Shown here: positions 1 to 7,713 of the stretch, in pieces | How the letters are laid out: every line of letters starts with the position of its first letter | How positions within the stretch are numbered: the first letter of the stretch is position 1 | IMG/VR virus record: IMGVR_UViG_3300036851_000166 | Coordinates: 1-47,648 of that record | Reading direction: 5' to 3' (one strand) | Origin: a virus | DNA length: 47,648 nt | Translations under genes and position numbers: made by a program | Notes under the pieces: model-generated | What the model saw: the letters and a program-made list of their open reading frames with translations, nothing else | What the model was told of the DNA's origin: nothing | Databases searched by the model: none

Positions 1-715
1 TTGCGGTGCCGGTCAGCAGCGGCGTCAGATTTACCAGCGCCTCCGATAGCTGGACAGACAGCACCTTAGAGAGCGCGTCGAATTTCTTAGTCGTCTCGTC
101 CGCTTTGGCAATGGCCTCGTCTGACAGCACCGCGCCGAGCGCATGCGCTTCGTTGCGCAGCTTTTCGACCTCTGCGGCGCTGGCTCCCAGAAAGGCTGCA
201 AGCTTGGGGCCGGCGTCCTTGCCGAAGATTTGCGCCTGCAGAGAGGCCCTTGCGAAACTATCCTGAACCCGCCCAAGCCGCTGAGTAACGGCGATGAATG
301 CCGTATCTGTATCCTTGAACTGCGCGGGGTCCAGACCAAGCTGCTTGAACGCCTTGGCCGCCTCCGGGCTGCCGCGGCGCGCGTCCCCCAGCGTCTTGTT
401 AAACCGGGCTAGGCTGGCGTCAAGCTCTCCGACCTCAACGTCCAGTTGGCCGGCCGCAAAGCGCAGTTCCTGGTAAGCCCTTGCGCTGAGGCCCACTCGC
501 CTTGCCGTGTCTCCGATGGCATCTGCCGACTTGATAACTTCGCGGAGAACTGCGCCGATGCCAAGGCCAATAAAGGCATTGCGGACATTTCGGAGTGAGG
601 CAGACGTGCGGGACGCGAAGCGGTCAATGCGTTTTTCTACGCGCTCCATGTCCTTTTGGAATTTGGCACTATTGGCCTCAAGGCTGACAACGAGCTGGGC
701 CAGGTCGATAGCCAT
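1..715 (-). CDS. Tail tape-measure protein, N-terminal part (runs off the window)
   Basis: About 238 codons read leftward from an ATG at 715 and stay open to base 1. The protein begins MAIDLAQLVVSLEANSAKF and is helical and Ala/Lys/Glu-rich, typical of the start of lambda-H-like tape-measure proteins that set tail length and are ejected during infection. It follows the tail chaperone genes, the usual position for this gene. The C-terminal part lies at the other end of the window (46548-47648). The last complete codon is 4-2, so one base is left over at position 1; joining directly to base 47648 gives the wrong frame. A few bases, or a longer piece, are therefore missing at the junction. The function is secure from order and C-terminal motifs; the exact length is unknown. 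Confidence 0.85.
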   Translation of the reverse strand, partial: MAIDLAQLVVSLEANSAKFQKDMERVEKRIDRFASRTSASLRNVRNAFIGLGIGAVLREVIKSADAIGDTARRVGLSARAYQELRFAAGQLDVEVGELDASLARFNKTLGDARRGSPEAAKAFKQLGLDPAQFKDTDTAFIAVTQRLGRVQDSFARASLQAQIFGKDAGPKLAAFLGASAAEVEKLRNEAHALGAVLSDEAIAKADETTKKFDALSKVLSVQLSEALVNLTPLLTGTA

Positions 716-718
716 TCT

Positions 719-1042
719 TTAATTCACCTTCGGTTTTGCCAGCGCCTTAAAAACTGATACGGCGCGGCGCGAGTTACGCTCCATGCGCCCCTCGGACGAC
801 ATGAGCAGGAAGTCGGACGCAGACAGGGCGGGGCGGCCCTTGCCGCGGTTGGCGTTGTAGAACGTCGCCGTGATCTGCCCGGCGTGGAGGTTGTCCCGAA
901 CCGGACCGAACGGCTCGGACCTGAAGTAATCCATCCACTGCGAGAACTCGCGCGCGCTCATGCGCACGTTCAGCTCGGCGACCGTCATGCCCAGGCAGAG
1001 AGCGAGGTAGAAGCGGAACCTATCCTCTGCCCCGCTTACTCT
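719..1042 (-). CDS. Tail assembly chaperone, frameshift extension (gpT-like part of G-T fusion)
   Basis: This frame is open from the slippery site at 1042 to the stop at 719. It reads into the conserved block RFRFYLALCLGMTVAELNVR and then MSAREFSQWMDYFRSEPFG, which resembles tail assembly chaperones of the DUF4035/gpT type. An ATG at 988 would start the same frame internally, but the homologous-looking residues begin upstream of it, so the natural product is probably the -1 frameshift fusion with the 1036-1350 gene, about 210 residues in total. Such G-GT pairs keep the tape-measure protein soluble and recruit tail-tube subunits. The gene sits directly before the tape-measure gene, as expected. 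Confidence 0.8.
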   Translation of the reverse strand, partial: RVSGAEDRFRFYLALCLGMTVAELNVRMSAREFSQWMDYFRSEPFGPVRDNLHAGQITATFYNANRGKGRPALSASDFLLMSSEGRMERNSRRAVSVFKALAKPKVN

Positions 1043-1350
1043 TTTTTTTCGTCGTCCCCGCCCATCGCGGATAACTCGAGGGCCTTATCCGCAAGCTTCT
1101 GGATGATGCCACCCGGGTACTTGAGAAGTTCTGGCACATCCTTCTCCTTGAAAGCGGGCTGGCCATCCCTCTGCGCCGCCATGACGACAATGCGGGCGTG
1201 AATCTCCGCGATGTTCTTTGCGTCTTTGAACAGGCGGATTACCTCCCCGCGCTCCCCGGCGTTCAGCTCGCGGACGGTGACTTCCCGGCCGTTGACTGAC
1301 ACGCTTTCTGACTTCAGGGTTGCGGGGCCCAGCACATCAGCGAGGCTCAT
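1036..1350 (-). CDS. Tail assembly chaperone (gpG-like)
   Basis: A 104-residue acidic protein starting MSLADVLGPATLKSESVSVN and ending GGDDEKKE. Size, position between tail-tube and tape-measure genes, and the run of lysine codons just before the stop all match lambda gpG-like chaperones. The last sense codons are GAA AAA AAA GAG followed by TAA, and a -1 slip there joins it to the next frame. No enzymatic role is expected; it coats the tape measure during tail assembly. The function call rests on context and the frameshift arrangement more than on residue motifs. Confidence 0.8.
   Translation of the reverse strand: MSLADVLGPATLKSESVSVNGREVTVRELNAGERGEVIRLFKDAKNIAEIHARIVVMAAQRDGQPAFKEKDVPELLKYPGGIIQKLADKALELSAMGGDDEKKE
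1040..1050 (-). promoter_or_regulatory. Programmed -1 ribosomal frameshift site in tail chaperone genes
   Basis: On the minus strand the zero-frame codons GAA AAA AAA GAG contain the heptamer A AAA AAA (eight A in a row, 1049-1042), followed two codons on by the zero-frame TAA at 1038-1036. After a one-base slip back, reading resumes at 1042 as AGA GTA AGC and stays open for 107 codons. A slippery heptamer close to the stop, plus a conserved downstream frame, is the standard signature of G/GT frameshifting in siphoviruses. Confidence 0.85.
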
Positions 1351-1356
1351 TGGCGT

Positions 1357-1782
1357 TTAGCTCTTGGTGATGTCGCCCGTGATCTTGAACGAAAAGACAA
1401 TCGTTGCCCTGTCGTCCACCGAGGGCCCGACGGTCCAGCCCAGCGCCACGGCTGCCCACTGGAAAGTCTCCGTATTGCCGCGGCCGTCAGTCTCGACCAT
1501 TTGATATGCCGTCGTGGCCTTGTTGCCCACGTCGTTAATCATGTTGGTCTGTACGGCGTTGTCCGGCAGCCGGTTGCAGGTCACTGAATACTCGGACCCG
1601 TCGGCCAGACCCGGGATGTATTCCCGAACGCCATCGGAGCCGAAGTGCGTCGCCTCACGCTGCTCGTTGGTCTGCCCGAAGCCCGAAATCTCGATGACCT
1701 CGGGGACGTCTGTGAAAACATCCGGTGAGGCGCTGTTGCTGCGCTTGAGCGTATAGCCCGAAATGAAAGCCTGTGTAGCCAT
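1357..1782 (-). CDS. Major tail tube protein
   Basis: A 141-residue protein beginning MATQAFISGYTLKRSNSA and containing a DVPEVIEISGFGQTNEQREA stretch, then beta-rich sequence ending FSFKITGDITKS. Length, composition and the Thr-Asn-Glu-Gln-Arg motif (residues about 37-41) fit the lambda gpV / HK97 tail-tube family, whose subunits stack as rings around the tape measure. It lies between the tail-terminator-like gene and the tail chaperones, the usual order. It is separated from the chaperone gene by 6 bases and probably co-translated from the late operon. Confidence 0.8.
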   Translation of the reverse strand: MATQAFISGYTLKRSNSASPDVFTDVPEVIEISGFGQTNEQREATHFGSDGVREYIPGLADGSEYSVTCNRLPDNAVQTNMINDVGNKATTAYQMVETDGRGNTETFQWAAVALGWTVGPSVDDRATIVFSFKITGDITKS

Positions 1783-1785
1783 TGT

Positions 1786-2190
1786 TTAATCCTCGTCGTG
1801 CCAGATTGAAAAACTCATGGAGTTGCGGAACAGTCCCGGCTCCACGTCGGTCAGGTCAATTTCGTTGTCAAGCGATACGCGGTTGACCTGGGTCCCGCCC
1901 ATCGCCCCTCGAAAATCCAATAGCGCCGCCTTAATGGCGTCTGTGCCAGTTTCCACGTCCTCGGAAGTCGTGCCGTATACGTCCACGTTCACGCTGGACC
2001 TGACTAGGTCGTTCGTGCCGCTAAACATGGATTGCCGCGCGCGCCCGATGATCTGATAAGTCGCCGCCGGGTATGTCGGGTCTTGCGGCAAAACCTGTGG
2101 ATAGATGCGGATCTGGTCTGGGCTACTCGCGCTAAAGACGCTCGTAACCCCTGAAACTGAATTCAGGTAGTCATAAAGGTCTTGCTTCAT
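1786..2190 (-). CDS. Tail completion / terminator protein (DUF3168-like)
   Basis: 134 residues, starting MKQDLYDYLNSVSGVTSVFS. The pattern of a short helix, then PATYQIIGRARQ, then SSVNVDVYG and a C-terminal SMSFSIWHDE strand is typical of DUF3168 tail-terminator proteins (gpU-like) that cap the tail tube and join it to the head. Its start overlaps the stop of the upstream HK97-gp10-like gene by 4 bases (ATGA), so the two are translationally coupled. The call is from pattern and gene order. Confidence 0.7.
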   Translation of the reverse strand: MKQDLYDYLNSVSGVTSVFSASSPDQIRIYPQVLPQDPTYPAATYQIIGRARQSMFSGTNDLVRSSVNVDVYGTTSEDVETGTDAIKAALLDFRGAMGGTQVNRVSLDNEIDLTDVEPGLFRNSMSFSIWHDED

Positions 2191-2630
2191 TTCCGCCTCT
2201 TGGCAATCCGCTCTAGCCGATCCCTCAGAGATTTCCGGAAGCGGACCAAAACCTGCGCCTGTGTCGATTCAAATGCCGGGACCAGCCAGGGTTGCGCGGG
2301 CATCTTGGATGTGCCGCGCTCGACAAACGCCACCGCGTAAAACGCCTCTTGCGCCACCCCCACCATTCCGCGCACCACGCCCCGGGCGCGGCTGAACGTG
2401 GATACCCGCTTGATGCTGCGCTGAGCAAAGCCGGGCGTAACCGTGCGGCCCTTGTGAGTCTTATGAACCGCGGTCCCAACTGGAGCGGTAGCCCGCGCCG
2501 CAGCCTCTGTGGGCTGCATGGCGTCCCGCGCCGCGCCCCGGAGATTTCTAGCCTCTACCGCCTGCCCAAGCGCGGCGAGTTTCTGACCGAGTTCCCGTAG
2601 TCCGACAATCTTGAACTGGTTCTCAGCCAC
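2187..2630 (-). CDS. HK97 gp10-like tail-completion protein
   Basis: 147 residues, strongly basic. It starts MAENQFKIVGLRELGQKLAA and carries the APVGTAVHKTHKGRT segment and the FVERGTSKMPAQPWLVPAF segment (about residues 103-121). The last block (F-x-E-x-G-T-x-x-x-P-A-x-P-W-x-x-P-A) is the hallmark of the HK97 gp10 family, which acts at the head-tail joint in tail completion. It overlaps the following gene by an ATGA and the preceding head-tail adaptor by 8 bases. Confidence 0.85.
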   Translation of the reverse strand: MAENQFKIVGLRELGQKLAALGQAVEARNLRGAARDAMQPTEAAARATAPVGTAVHKTHKGRTVTPGFAQRSIKRVSTFSRARGVVRGMVGVAQEAFYAVAFVERGTSKMPAQPWLVPAFESTQAQVLVRFRKSLRDRLERIAKRRK

Positions 2631-2973
2631 GCCAGCCGCTTTGATCCCGCTCGCGGCACATCAGGCGCTGGTGGCGGATGAGGATTTCCACGTTCACATC
2701 CGACTGCACTTGATCCGCCTCGAAATACTCGCGGCCCTTCAGAAACTTGACGTGGCCCCAAACCGTATCCGTGGTCGCGAAGGTCTTGGTCACCCCGCCG
2801 TGCGCGCTACGGGTTTCCGTAAGCGCCTGAATCTCTACCCGGTCGCGCATCTGTCCCGCCCGAACCGAGTGCGGCGGGCGCATGATCTGGATATCCTCAA
2901 CGTCGAATAGATGCTCTACGCTGTCCGCCGGGTTGACCCATCTGATTCGATGCTTCTTAGTAACGGTCGGCAC
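2623..2973 (-). CDS. Head-tail adaptor / head closure protein
   Basis: 116 residues if translation starts at the GTG at 2973 (TAGTG overlap with the upstream stop). A second start, ATG at 2883, has a good GAGGA ribosome site about 11 bases upstream and begins MRPPHSVRAGQMRDRVEIQ, the normal N-terminus of this family; I consider 2883 equally or more likely. The core RAGQMRDRVEIQ, then VWGHVKFLKGREYFEADQ, fits SPP1 gp16 / HK97 gp7-type head-closure proteins that form a ring under the connector. It lies between the connector gene and the gp10-like gene. Confidence 0.75.
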   Translation of the reverse strand: MPTVTKKHRIRWVNPADSVEHLFDVEDIQIMRPPHSVRAGQMRDRVEIQALTETRSAHGGVTKTFATTDTVWGHVKFLKGREYFEADQVQSDVNVEILIRHQRLMCRERDQSGWRG

Positions 2974-3590
2974 TACCGCAGGACTCGATAGGGGTGCAAA
3001 AGATGCTGTGAGGCCATCGGCATTTCAAACGGCTGAGCCCCTATGACCACGTCCTCGCGATGCTCGAACAGATGCCCAACAATCAGCAGGATTGCCTGCT
3101 TGATCGCCTGTGGGATGGCGTCCGCGTAGTCGGTCGGACTGCCCTCCTCTTTTGGTCTATAGCCCGCGACATACTGGATTTCTACCGCGTTGAGCTGATC
3201 CTGTACGTCTGACGGATAGCTTTCTGTCGGCAGTGGCCGAATGCGCCCCGGCTCGGATTCGGTATCAACCGCGTATTCCGCGGCGTCCCAGGTGAGCTGC
3301 CCGCTCGGGGAGCCGCTGGATTCATACTTGACGTGATCCACGCGGATGATGGGCGGATACCGCAGAAGGATGGGCTCGTTGGTGAAGAATGGAAACCGAT
3401 CCATGACCAGTTTGTATGTTCGCTGGCATAGAGTCCGTTCTGTGTAGTTTTCTGCAGTCTCCCGAGCAGCGACTATCAGGGACGTGATGAGCGTGTCGCT
3501 GTTTGAATCGTCCACGCGACAATGGGCCTTGGCCTGGGTCAGCGTTACCGGCTCTTGATACGGGCCGTCAATGACTCTAGGTTTACTCAT
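2973..3590 (-). CDS. Head-tail connector (gp6 / phiE125 gp8-like)
   Basis: 205 residues with the opening PVTLTQAKAHCRVD (about residues 15-28), then LITSLIVAARETAENYT. This T-L-x-x-A-K-x-H-x-R-V-D pattern followed by an ARE-x-A-E-x-Y-T helix is the signature of gp6-like connector proteins that form the ring below the portal. Its start overlaps the upstream glycosyltransferase gene by 8 bases, so the sugar island is transcribed and translated together with head genes. Confidence 0.85.
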   Translation of the reverse strand: MSKPRVIDGPYQEPVTLTQAKAHCRVDDSNSDTLITSLIVAARETAENYTERTLCQRTYKLVMDRFPFFTNEPILLRYPPIIRVDHVKYESSGSPSGQLTWDAAEYAVDTESEPGRIRPLPTESYPSDVQDQLNAVEIQYVAGYRPKEEGSPTDYADAIPQAIKQAILLIVGHLFEHREDVVIGAQPFEMPMASQHLLHPYRVLR

Positions 3591-4290
3591 CGCGGGCCCT
3601 CAGCCAAATATCATCATGCTCTTTGCTAGTCCAGCCTGGGAGAAACGGTCCGCCGAGGGTGAAGTGCGCAATCTTCGGGTCGGCTGGTTTAGGCTGCACG
3701 CCTACCAGCCAGTTCCACTCGTTCGGCAGGCTTCCGATTTCATCGTCCTTGAGCCAGCAGAAGCGGTGCAGACAAGCGCCCGGCCACCAATTCACCATGC
3801 CCAACGTCAGCCGGTGATGTGCTGGGTGATCGCAGTTCCACAGAACCACGCTTGACCAATTCTTTCGGTCATAAGAGGTCTGCGCCTGGCCGTCCATCTT
3901 CACGGACTCGACCGGGTTGTGTTGATGCTTTACAACCTGCACCGCATATCTGCTGTCGGCCAGCGCGAACAATTCGGAGATGTCGCCTAGAAACACCACG
4001 TCACAATCCGTGAACAGGCACCATCCCTTCCGATGAAGAAACGGCACCAGAAAGCGCGAGGTTGCGAATTCCGTTGACTGCGGGGCGCCTGACAGATGGT
4101 CAATCATCTGTCCGTCGTCACGTACAACGGGCCTCCACAGCAGGCGTCTTGCGTACAGGTCCGGGGACTTGAGCGGGTAAACGTCCACCCGCCGACTCGC
4201 CTTCGCTTGGCATGACTTCTGTGCGACCTGGTACGCGGCTTCCTCGCGGCTGTCCCAGCCCAAGTAGAGACTAAGAGACATGCCGGCCAC
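3583..4290 (-). CDS. Glycosyltransferase, GT-A fold (GT8-like)
   Basis: 235 residues. The N-terminal SLYLGWDSREEAAYQVA (about 7-23) is a frequent opening of phage-borne sugar transferases. FTDCDVVFLGD (about 93-103) supplies the D-x-D metal/nucleotide-sugar motif at Asp95-Asp97, and a C-terminal HFTLGGPFLPGW segment fits the acceptor side of GT8-type enzymes. Predicted role: transfer of a sugar from a nucleotide sugar to an unknown acceptor. An internal ATG at 4281 (MSLSLYLGW) is an alternative start. It is the last gene of the island before the head-tail connectors and overlaps its neighbours on both sides. Confidence 0.75.
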   Translation of the reverse strand: MAGMSLSLYLGWDSREEAAYQVAQKSCQAKASRRVDVYPLKSPDLYARRLLWRPVVRDDGQMIDHLSGAPQSTEFATSRFLVPFLHRKGWCLFTDCDVVFLGDISELFALADSRYAVQVVKHQHNPVESVKMDGQAQTSYDRKNWSSVVLWNCDHPAHHRLTLGMVNWWPGACLHRFCWLKDDEIGSLPNEWNWLVGVQPKPADPKIAHFTLGGPFLPGWTSKEHDDIWLRARDE

Positions 4291-5032
4291 GCTTATTGTT
4301 CTGATCGCGCTCGATGCTTTGCCCCATGTCCTTGCGCGATCCCTTGAGATGATCTAAGTACTTACATAACGGCGATTGCCACCAGACGTGACCTATGCCA
4401 TTGGGCGTCAGGTTGTGGGCCGCAATGCCGGACTCAATGCGCGCGCGATCAAACACGAACGCCGAATGCCACTCCTTCAGTTTGAATACGCGGTCAGTCG
4501 CGTAGTAGTCGCTGAAAAGCCGAAGCATCGGCAGGGCTTCGGGAATACGGTAAAGCTGGAAGCCAATCTCGCTATGACTGGTCCTGCCCAGATAGGCGAG
4601 GGCCTTATCTTTCGGCAGAAGCTTTTCCAGAAACCCGGGCGGGATGCGCTCGAACGCAACCACGTCGGCATCGAACCAGGCCAGAAGCCCGCGCCCTAGA
4701 ATCTCTGCCGCATGCAGCGGGATGAATGCTTGCCGGCAAAACTTCCATGCGTCATAGCGCCAGTTGTAGCCGGCAGATACGGCGTTAGGCTTCCAGCCTT
4801 GAGCGGGTTTCCTGCCCTTAGCCTCTACGTTGTCCTTGTGGCGCTCCAAGAATTCCTTGCACCCTGGGATGCCGAACAGATCCCGACACTTGCCGCGATA
4901 TAGTGTCGCGGGCCGCTCGACGTAGGAAACCAGGTTGATGTAGCTCGGGAAATATGCGGAGAACGTAACGGCGAATTGTTCCGCATATTGTTTCCAGCCG
5001 TCGGGGCTCCAGCCCGTGCATACCGTCAGCAC
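4271..5032 (-). CDS. Second GT-A-like glycosyltransferase
   Basis: 253 residues from a GTG at 5032 that overlaps the end of the dehydrogenase gene. The protein opens MLTVCTGWSPDGWKQYAE and has LAWFDADVVAFERIP (about 117-131), placing a D-A-D metal-binding motif at Asp121-Asp123. A downstream HSEIGFQLYRIPEALPM stretch fits the sugar/acceptor cleft. It is not obviously a duplicate of the adjacent GT8-like gene but has the same fold signature. The acceptor is unknown; the context suggests virion or host-surface glycan modification. Confidence 0.65.
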   Translation of the reverse strand: MLTVCTGWSPDGWKQYAEQFAVTFSAYFPSYINLVSYVERPATLYRGKCRDLFGIPGCKEFLERHKDNVEAKGRKPAQGWKPNAVSAGYNWRYDAWKFCRQAFIPLHAAEILGRGLLAWFDADVVAFERIPPGFLEKLLPKDKALAYLGRTSHSEIGFQLYRIPEALPMLRLFSDYYATDRVFKLKEWHSAFVFDRARIESGIAAHNLTPNGIGHVWWQSPLCKYLDHLKGSRKDMGQSIERDQNNKRGRHVS

Positions 5033-5589
5033 ATGCGCTCCACGCGGTTACTCACTGGCGGGCCGTACAACAATTGCCTGATGACAATTGCCACTTGCTG
5101 AGAGGTCACGGTGCGGCGCTTCGTGAGAATCTCCGGGTAATCGTCGCGGCGGATCGTCATGCCCGCATCTGAAATGATCGGCGGCGCGACGCATACTAGC
5201 TGCTGGCTCGGCAAAATCCTTCGGCTCTGTATGTAGTTATGCAGGCCAGCCTTGGCGGCCGCATAGGTTTCATCGTAAGACCCGAAGATCCCTGACTCAC
5301 TGCCGATTACACAAATCCTGGCCCTGTCGTTGGTGCCCAAAATCTTCTCGCAGATTCGCATTGGGCTAACCAGATTCACGGTCAGCGTGTTTTCTATTTC
5401 CAGCGCCGACTGCTGGGCTATGGGCTTGCCGACCAAAAGGCCCGCGGCCAGCACGAAACGCTCCGCCTCCGGGATATGGAAGCCCGTATCAAACCAGGCG
5501 TGATCGCCCTCTATGCGGCTAATCGGCTCGTCGGTGAGCCGGGCAAGCTCGCGGATAATTGAGGTGCTGAGGCCGGTGACGGCGAGCAA
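5026..5589 (-). CDS. Short-chain dehydrogenase/reductase-like protein
   Basis: About 187 residues, shorter than most SDR enzymes (about 240-250). A TTG at 5589 is chosen because AAGGA lies 5 bases upstream and the protein then begins LAVTGLSTSIIREL, a minimal dinucleotide-binding start. NLVSP (about 72-76), Ser in IGSESG (95-100) and YAAAK (Tyr109, Lys113) form the SDR Asn-Ser-Tyr-Lys set. Likely an NAD(P)-dependent sugar or sugar-nucleotide oxidoreductase. It overlaps the upstream FAD-type gene by 79 bases, unusually long. The shortened N-terminal Rossmann part lacks the common TGxxxGxG and may reduce cofactor binding. Confidence 0.7.
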   Translation of the reverse strand: MLAVTGLSTSIIRELARLTDEPISRIEGDHAWFDTGFHIPEAERFVLAAGLLVGKPIAQQSALEIENTLTVNLVSPMRICEKILGTNDRARICVIGSESGIFGSYDETYAAAKAGLHNYIQSRRILPSQQLVCVAPPIISDAGMTIRRDDYPEILTKRRTVTSQQVAIVIRQLLYGPPVSNRVERMC

Positions 5590-6575
5590 ATGAGTTCCTT
5601 GATTACCCTTTCCGCATGCATGATCGCGTCGATCTTCCCAGCCCTGACCCGCAAAGCTCTCTGGCCCACCCGCACGATGTCCACCAGCCGCGCGTCGGCG
5701 CCGGAGCGCGGCATGGCGCGGATGGATGCCCGGGGCGTCTTGATTTCTGCCCGCTTCACGCCGGGCCAGAAGTGCGCCATCTGCTCGACCATTTCCCGCA
5801 CACGCTTGCGCATGGCGTCGTCGGGAGTCTCGTCCAGAATGGCCCGCGCCTCGCCCCAGGTCCTGCAAGTCTTCGACAGCGGGGTTAGCAGGGCGCTGGT
5901 GATGCTGTGCCTCGGTACCTCGTCCCCGCCCCACGGATACACGCTGGGAAACGGGCCGTCCATAATAGTTACCGCAACTTTGGGGCTCAGTTCCGCCAGA
6001 ATCCCGGTTATGCAGGGCTCGTATCGGTCGATGTTCTCCGCATCATTCGCGCAAAACGTGCAGTCAATCGTCCAATCCCACTCGCGGCTGTCCACGTCTC
6101 CCGGCGGGGTGTTCGTCTTGATTGCAGCGCCCAGGGTGGAAACAAAGTGCTCGTAAAAGTCGTCTAGCTGGATGTATCGCTCTCCGGTCAGGATCGCGCC
6201 CTCCACGTTCTGCAGCCCAAACTCGGCCGGATCGTGGATCGTCATGAACTCGATTTCGCCCCTCAGAACCTGGGTATAGGTTCCGAAGTCCACCAGCGAA
6301 TCCTTGTCCGCTACGGCGTAGATGTTTGTCGGCACGCATCGAGTCATGTGCCCGTAGCGGCGCATGAATTCTGCGGCATGGTCCTGACATGCCGCGCGCG
6401 TGAGGTGCGAGCGCGGATAATGCTGGCCTTGATGAAGCCGCGCGGGGCAGGCGCCGGAGGCGCCGGCAAAGATCGTATCGGCGATTTCGTGCAGCTCCAC
6501 CTCATGCCCATCGGCCAAAAGGCCCGCCGCGATGCTGCAGCCGTAAAATCCTCCACCGAGTACCCTTATCCGCAC
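5511..6575 (-). CDS. FAD-dependent oxidoreductase (DAO-like)
   Basis: 354 residues starting MRIRVLGGGFYGCSIAAGLL, an N-terminal Rossmann fold with GGGFYG at residues 7-12, followed by an acidic residue in EVELHEIAD as expected for FAD binding. The middle part (FPSVYPWGGDEVPRH) and the late block RSGADARLVDIVR resemble amino-acid/sugar oxidases of the DAO superfamily. The last 26 residues are read in the region that also encodes the next gene and may be poorly conserved. Within a run of sugar-modifying genes it may act on a sugar-nucleotide intermediate; substrate unknown. Confidence 0.7.
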   Translation of the reverse strand: MRIRVLGGGFYGCSIAAGLLADGHEVELHEIADTIFAGASGACPARLHQGQHYPRSHLTRAACQDHAAEFMRRYGHMTRCVPTNIYAVADKDSLVDFGTYTQVLRGEIEFMTIHDPAEFGLQNVEGAILTGERYIQLDDFYEHFVSTLGAAIKTNTPPGDVDSREWDWTIDCTFCANDAENIDRYEPCITGILAELSPKVAVTIMDGPFPSVYPWGGDEVPRHSITSALLTPLSKTCRTWGEARAILDETPDDAMRKRVREMVEQMAHFWPGVKRAEIKTPRASIRAMPRSGADARLVDIVRVGQRALRVRAGKIDAIMHAERVIKELICSPSPASAPQLSASLPGSPTSRLAA

Positions 6576-7138
6576 CGCTCAAACGCCATCCGCACGCAGC
6601 GTGGAGAGTCGCCGCCTGACCATATAAGCTTGTAGCCGTGCTGGCGCAGGTACGACAGCGCCGCCCGACTCTGGCGCTTCCTGGTGCGCGCATCGATGAC
6701 CAGTATCCCGCCCGGCCTCAGGCAGGCGTTAACAAGATCAATGTATCGGTCAACCGGATAGTGGTGCCCCCATGACTTGAGGGAAATCACCACATCAACC
6801 GGCGGGACTCTGGTGGCCGGATGCGGCTTGTGCGTGAAAACCTCGGCCTGCGTGTGCTCGCGAACGTTTGCTGCGCCGATCTGCACATCCGCCCAAGCCT
6901 GCGTGTCTGCGCGGAAGCCGTGAATCTTCTCGGCGGTTCCGTCGCCGTCTATCAGATGCACGGTTTTGATCCCGTGCTTTTTCGCCAGCAGCACGTCTAC
7001 CCACGCCCCACCGCAGCCGATATCCAGGATTGAGTCGAAATGCGCCTGCAGCAACGGAGACAATTCTCGTGCGTCCCGAACGTGGCGGGCCTCATCCTCA
7101 TGCAACCCAAGAGCGCCGGGAAGGTCGGTCTGCGTCAT
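6566..7138 (-). CDS. Class I SAM-dependent methyltransferase
   Basis: 190 residues. Motif I is ILDIGCGGAWVDV (about 37-49), the acidic residue after strand 2 is in VHLIDGDGT, and motif IV-like VDVVISLKSWGHHYP is followed by LRPGGILVIDAR (post-motif). These form a complete Rossmann methyltransferase. It overlaps the FAD-oxidoreductase gene by 10 bases and the FkbM-like gene by an ATGA. The likely substrate is a sugar or small metabolite made by the neighbours, but nothing in the sequence fixes it. Confidence 0.8.
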   Translation of the reverse strand: MTQTDLPGALGLHEDEARHVRDARELSPLLQAHFDSILDIGCGGAWVDVLLAKKHGIKTVHLIDGDGTAEKIHGFRADTQAWADVQIGAANVREHTQAEVFTHKPHPATRVPPVDVVISLKSWGHHYPVDRYIDLVNACLRPGGILVIDARTRKRQSRAALSYLRQHGYKLIWSGGDSPRCVRMAFERCG

Positions 7139-7713
7139 GCTGCATAAACCTCATCGGGCCCGTAGGCATGCACCAGCCGATAGCCTTTATCGGTAAGGAT
7201 AGCGCGCGTCTCCTCATCGCCCAGGCCAAGGCGCTTTCGGTTGTAGTGCCCAACCTCGATGATTACCACCGGCCGGCAGCCCTCAAGCGTCGATGCCGCG
7301 CCGTGGAGCGCTAGACCCTCGGCGCCCTCCAGATCAAGCTTTATCAGGCCGCAGTCTTTCAGGCCCAGCGCGTCAATCGCGGCCGCCTTAACTGCCCCGC
7401 CCTCGTCCGGCAGCACGTACCATCCTCTGTTGTTGTTCTTCTTCGTCGCCAGCGTGACGCGACACTCACGATGCAGTAGCGCCTCGGGATGAAATACGAT
7501 GTTCCTTGTGCGCGCCCTGAACATCCCGCCGGGTTCAAACGCATGCACCGTGGTAAAGAAATCCGCCATCAGCGCGGACCAGTCGCCGATGTGAGCGCCG
7601 CCGTCTACCGCAGATCCCCAATTCTTAATCAGGCCCGATTGCAAAACCCAGTACAGGGTTTGGATCTGCTCGGCTGGGAGGAGTTTTACAGGGCCGTCCT
7701 TATGTGTTCCCAC
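7135..7713 (-). CDS. FkbM-family methyltransferase
   Basis: 192 residues with VDGGAHIGDWS (36-46), VHAFEPGG (56-63), LIKLDLEGAEGLALHG and PVVIIEVGHYN, the ordered motifs of FkbM-type O-methyltransferases. Enzymes of this family often methylate hydroxyl groups of sugars in lipopolysaccharide, flagellin glycans or natural products, so a second methyltransferase here fits a glycan-tailoring island. The start overlaps the previous glycosyltransferase-like gene by 28 bases. Confidence 0.85.
   Translation of the reverse strand: MGTHKDGPVKLLPAEQIQTLYWVLQSGLIKNWGSAVDGGAHIGDWSALMADFFTTVHAFEPGGMFRARTRNIVFHPEALLHRECRVTLATKKNNNRGWYVLPDEGGAVKAAAIDALGLKDCGLIKLDLEGAEGLALHGAASTLEGCRPVVIIEVGHYNRKRLGLGDEETRAILTDKGYRLVHAYGPDEVYAA

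Noticed and set aside
5590-5934. N-terminal 115 codons upstream of the dehydrogenase
   Set aside because: Arg/Gly/His-rich out-of-frame reading of the oxidoreductase gene; a TTG at 5589 with AAGGA gives the natural start.
5590-6156. Rightward 188-codon frame
   Set aside because: Antisense shadow of the FAD-oxidoreductase gene; no ribosome site or motif.
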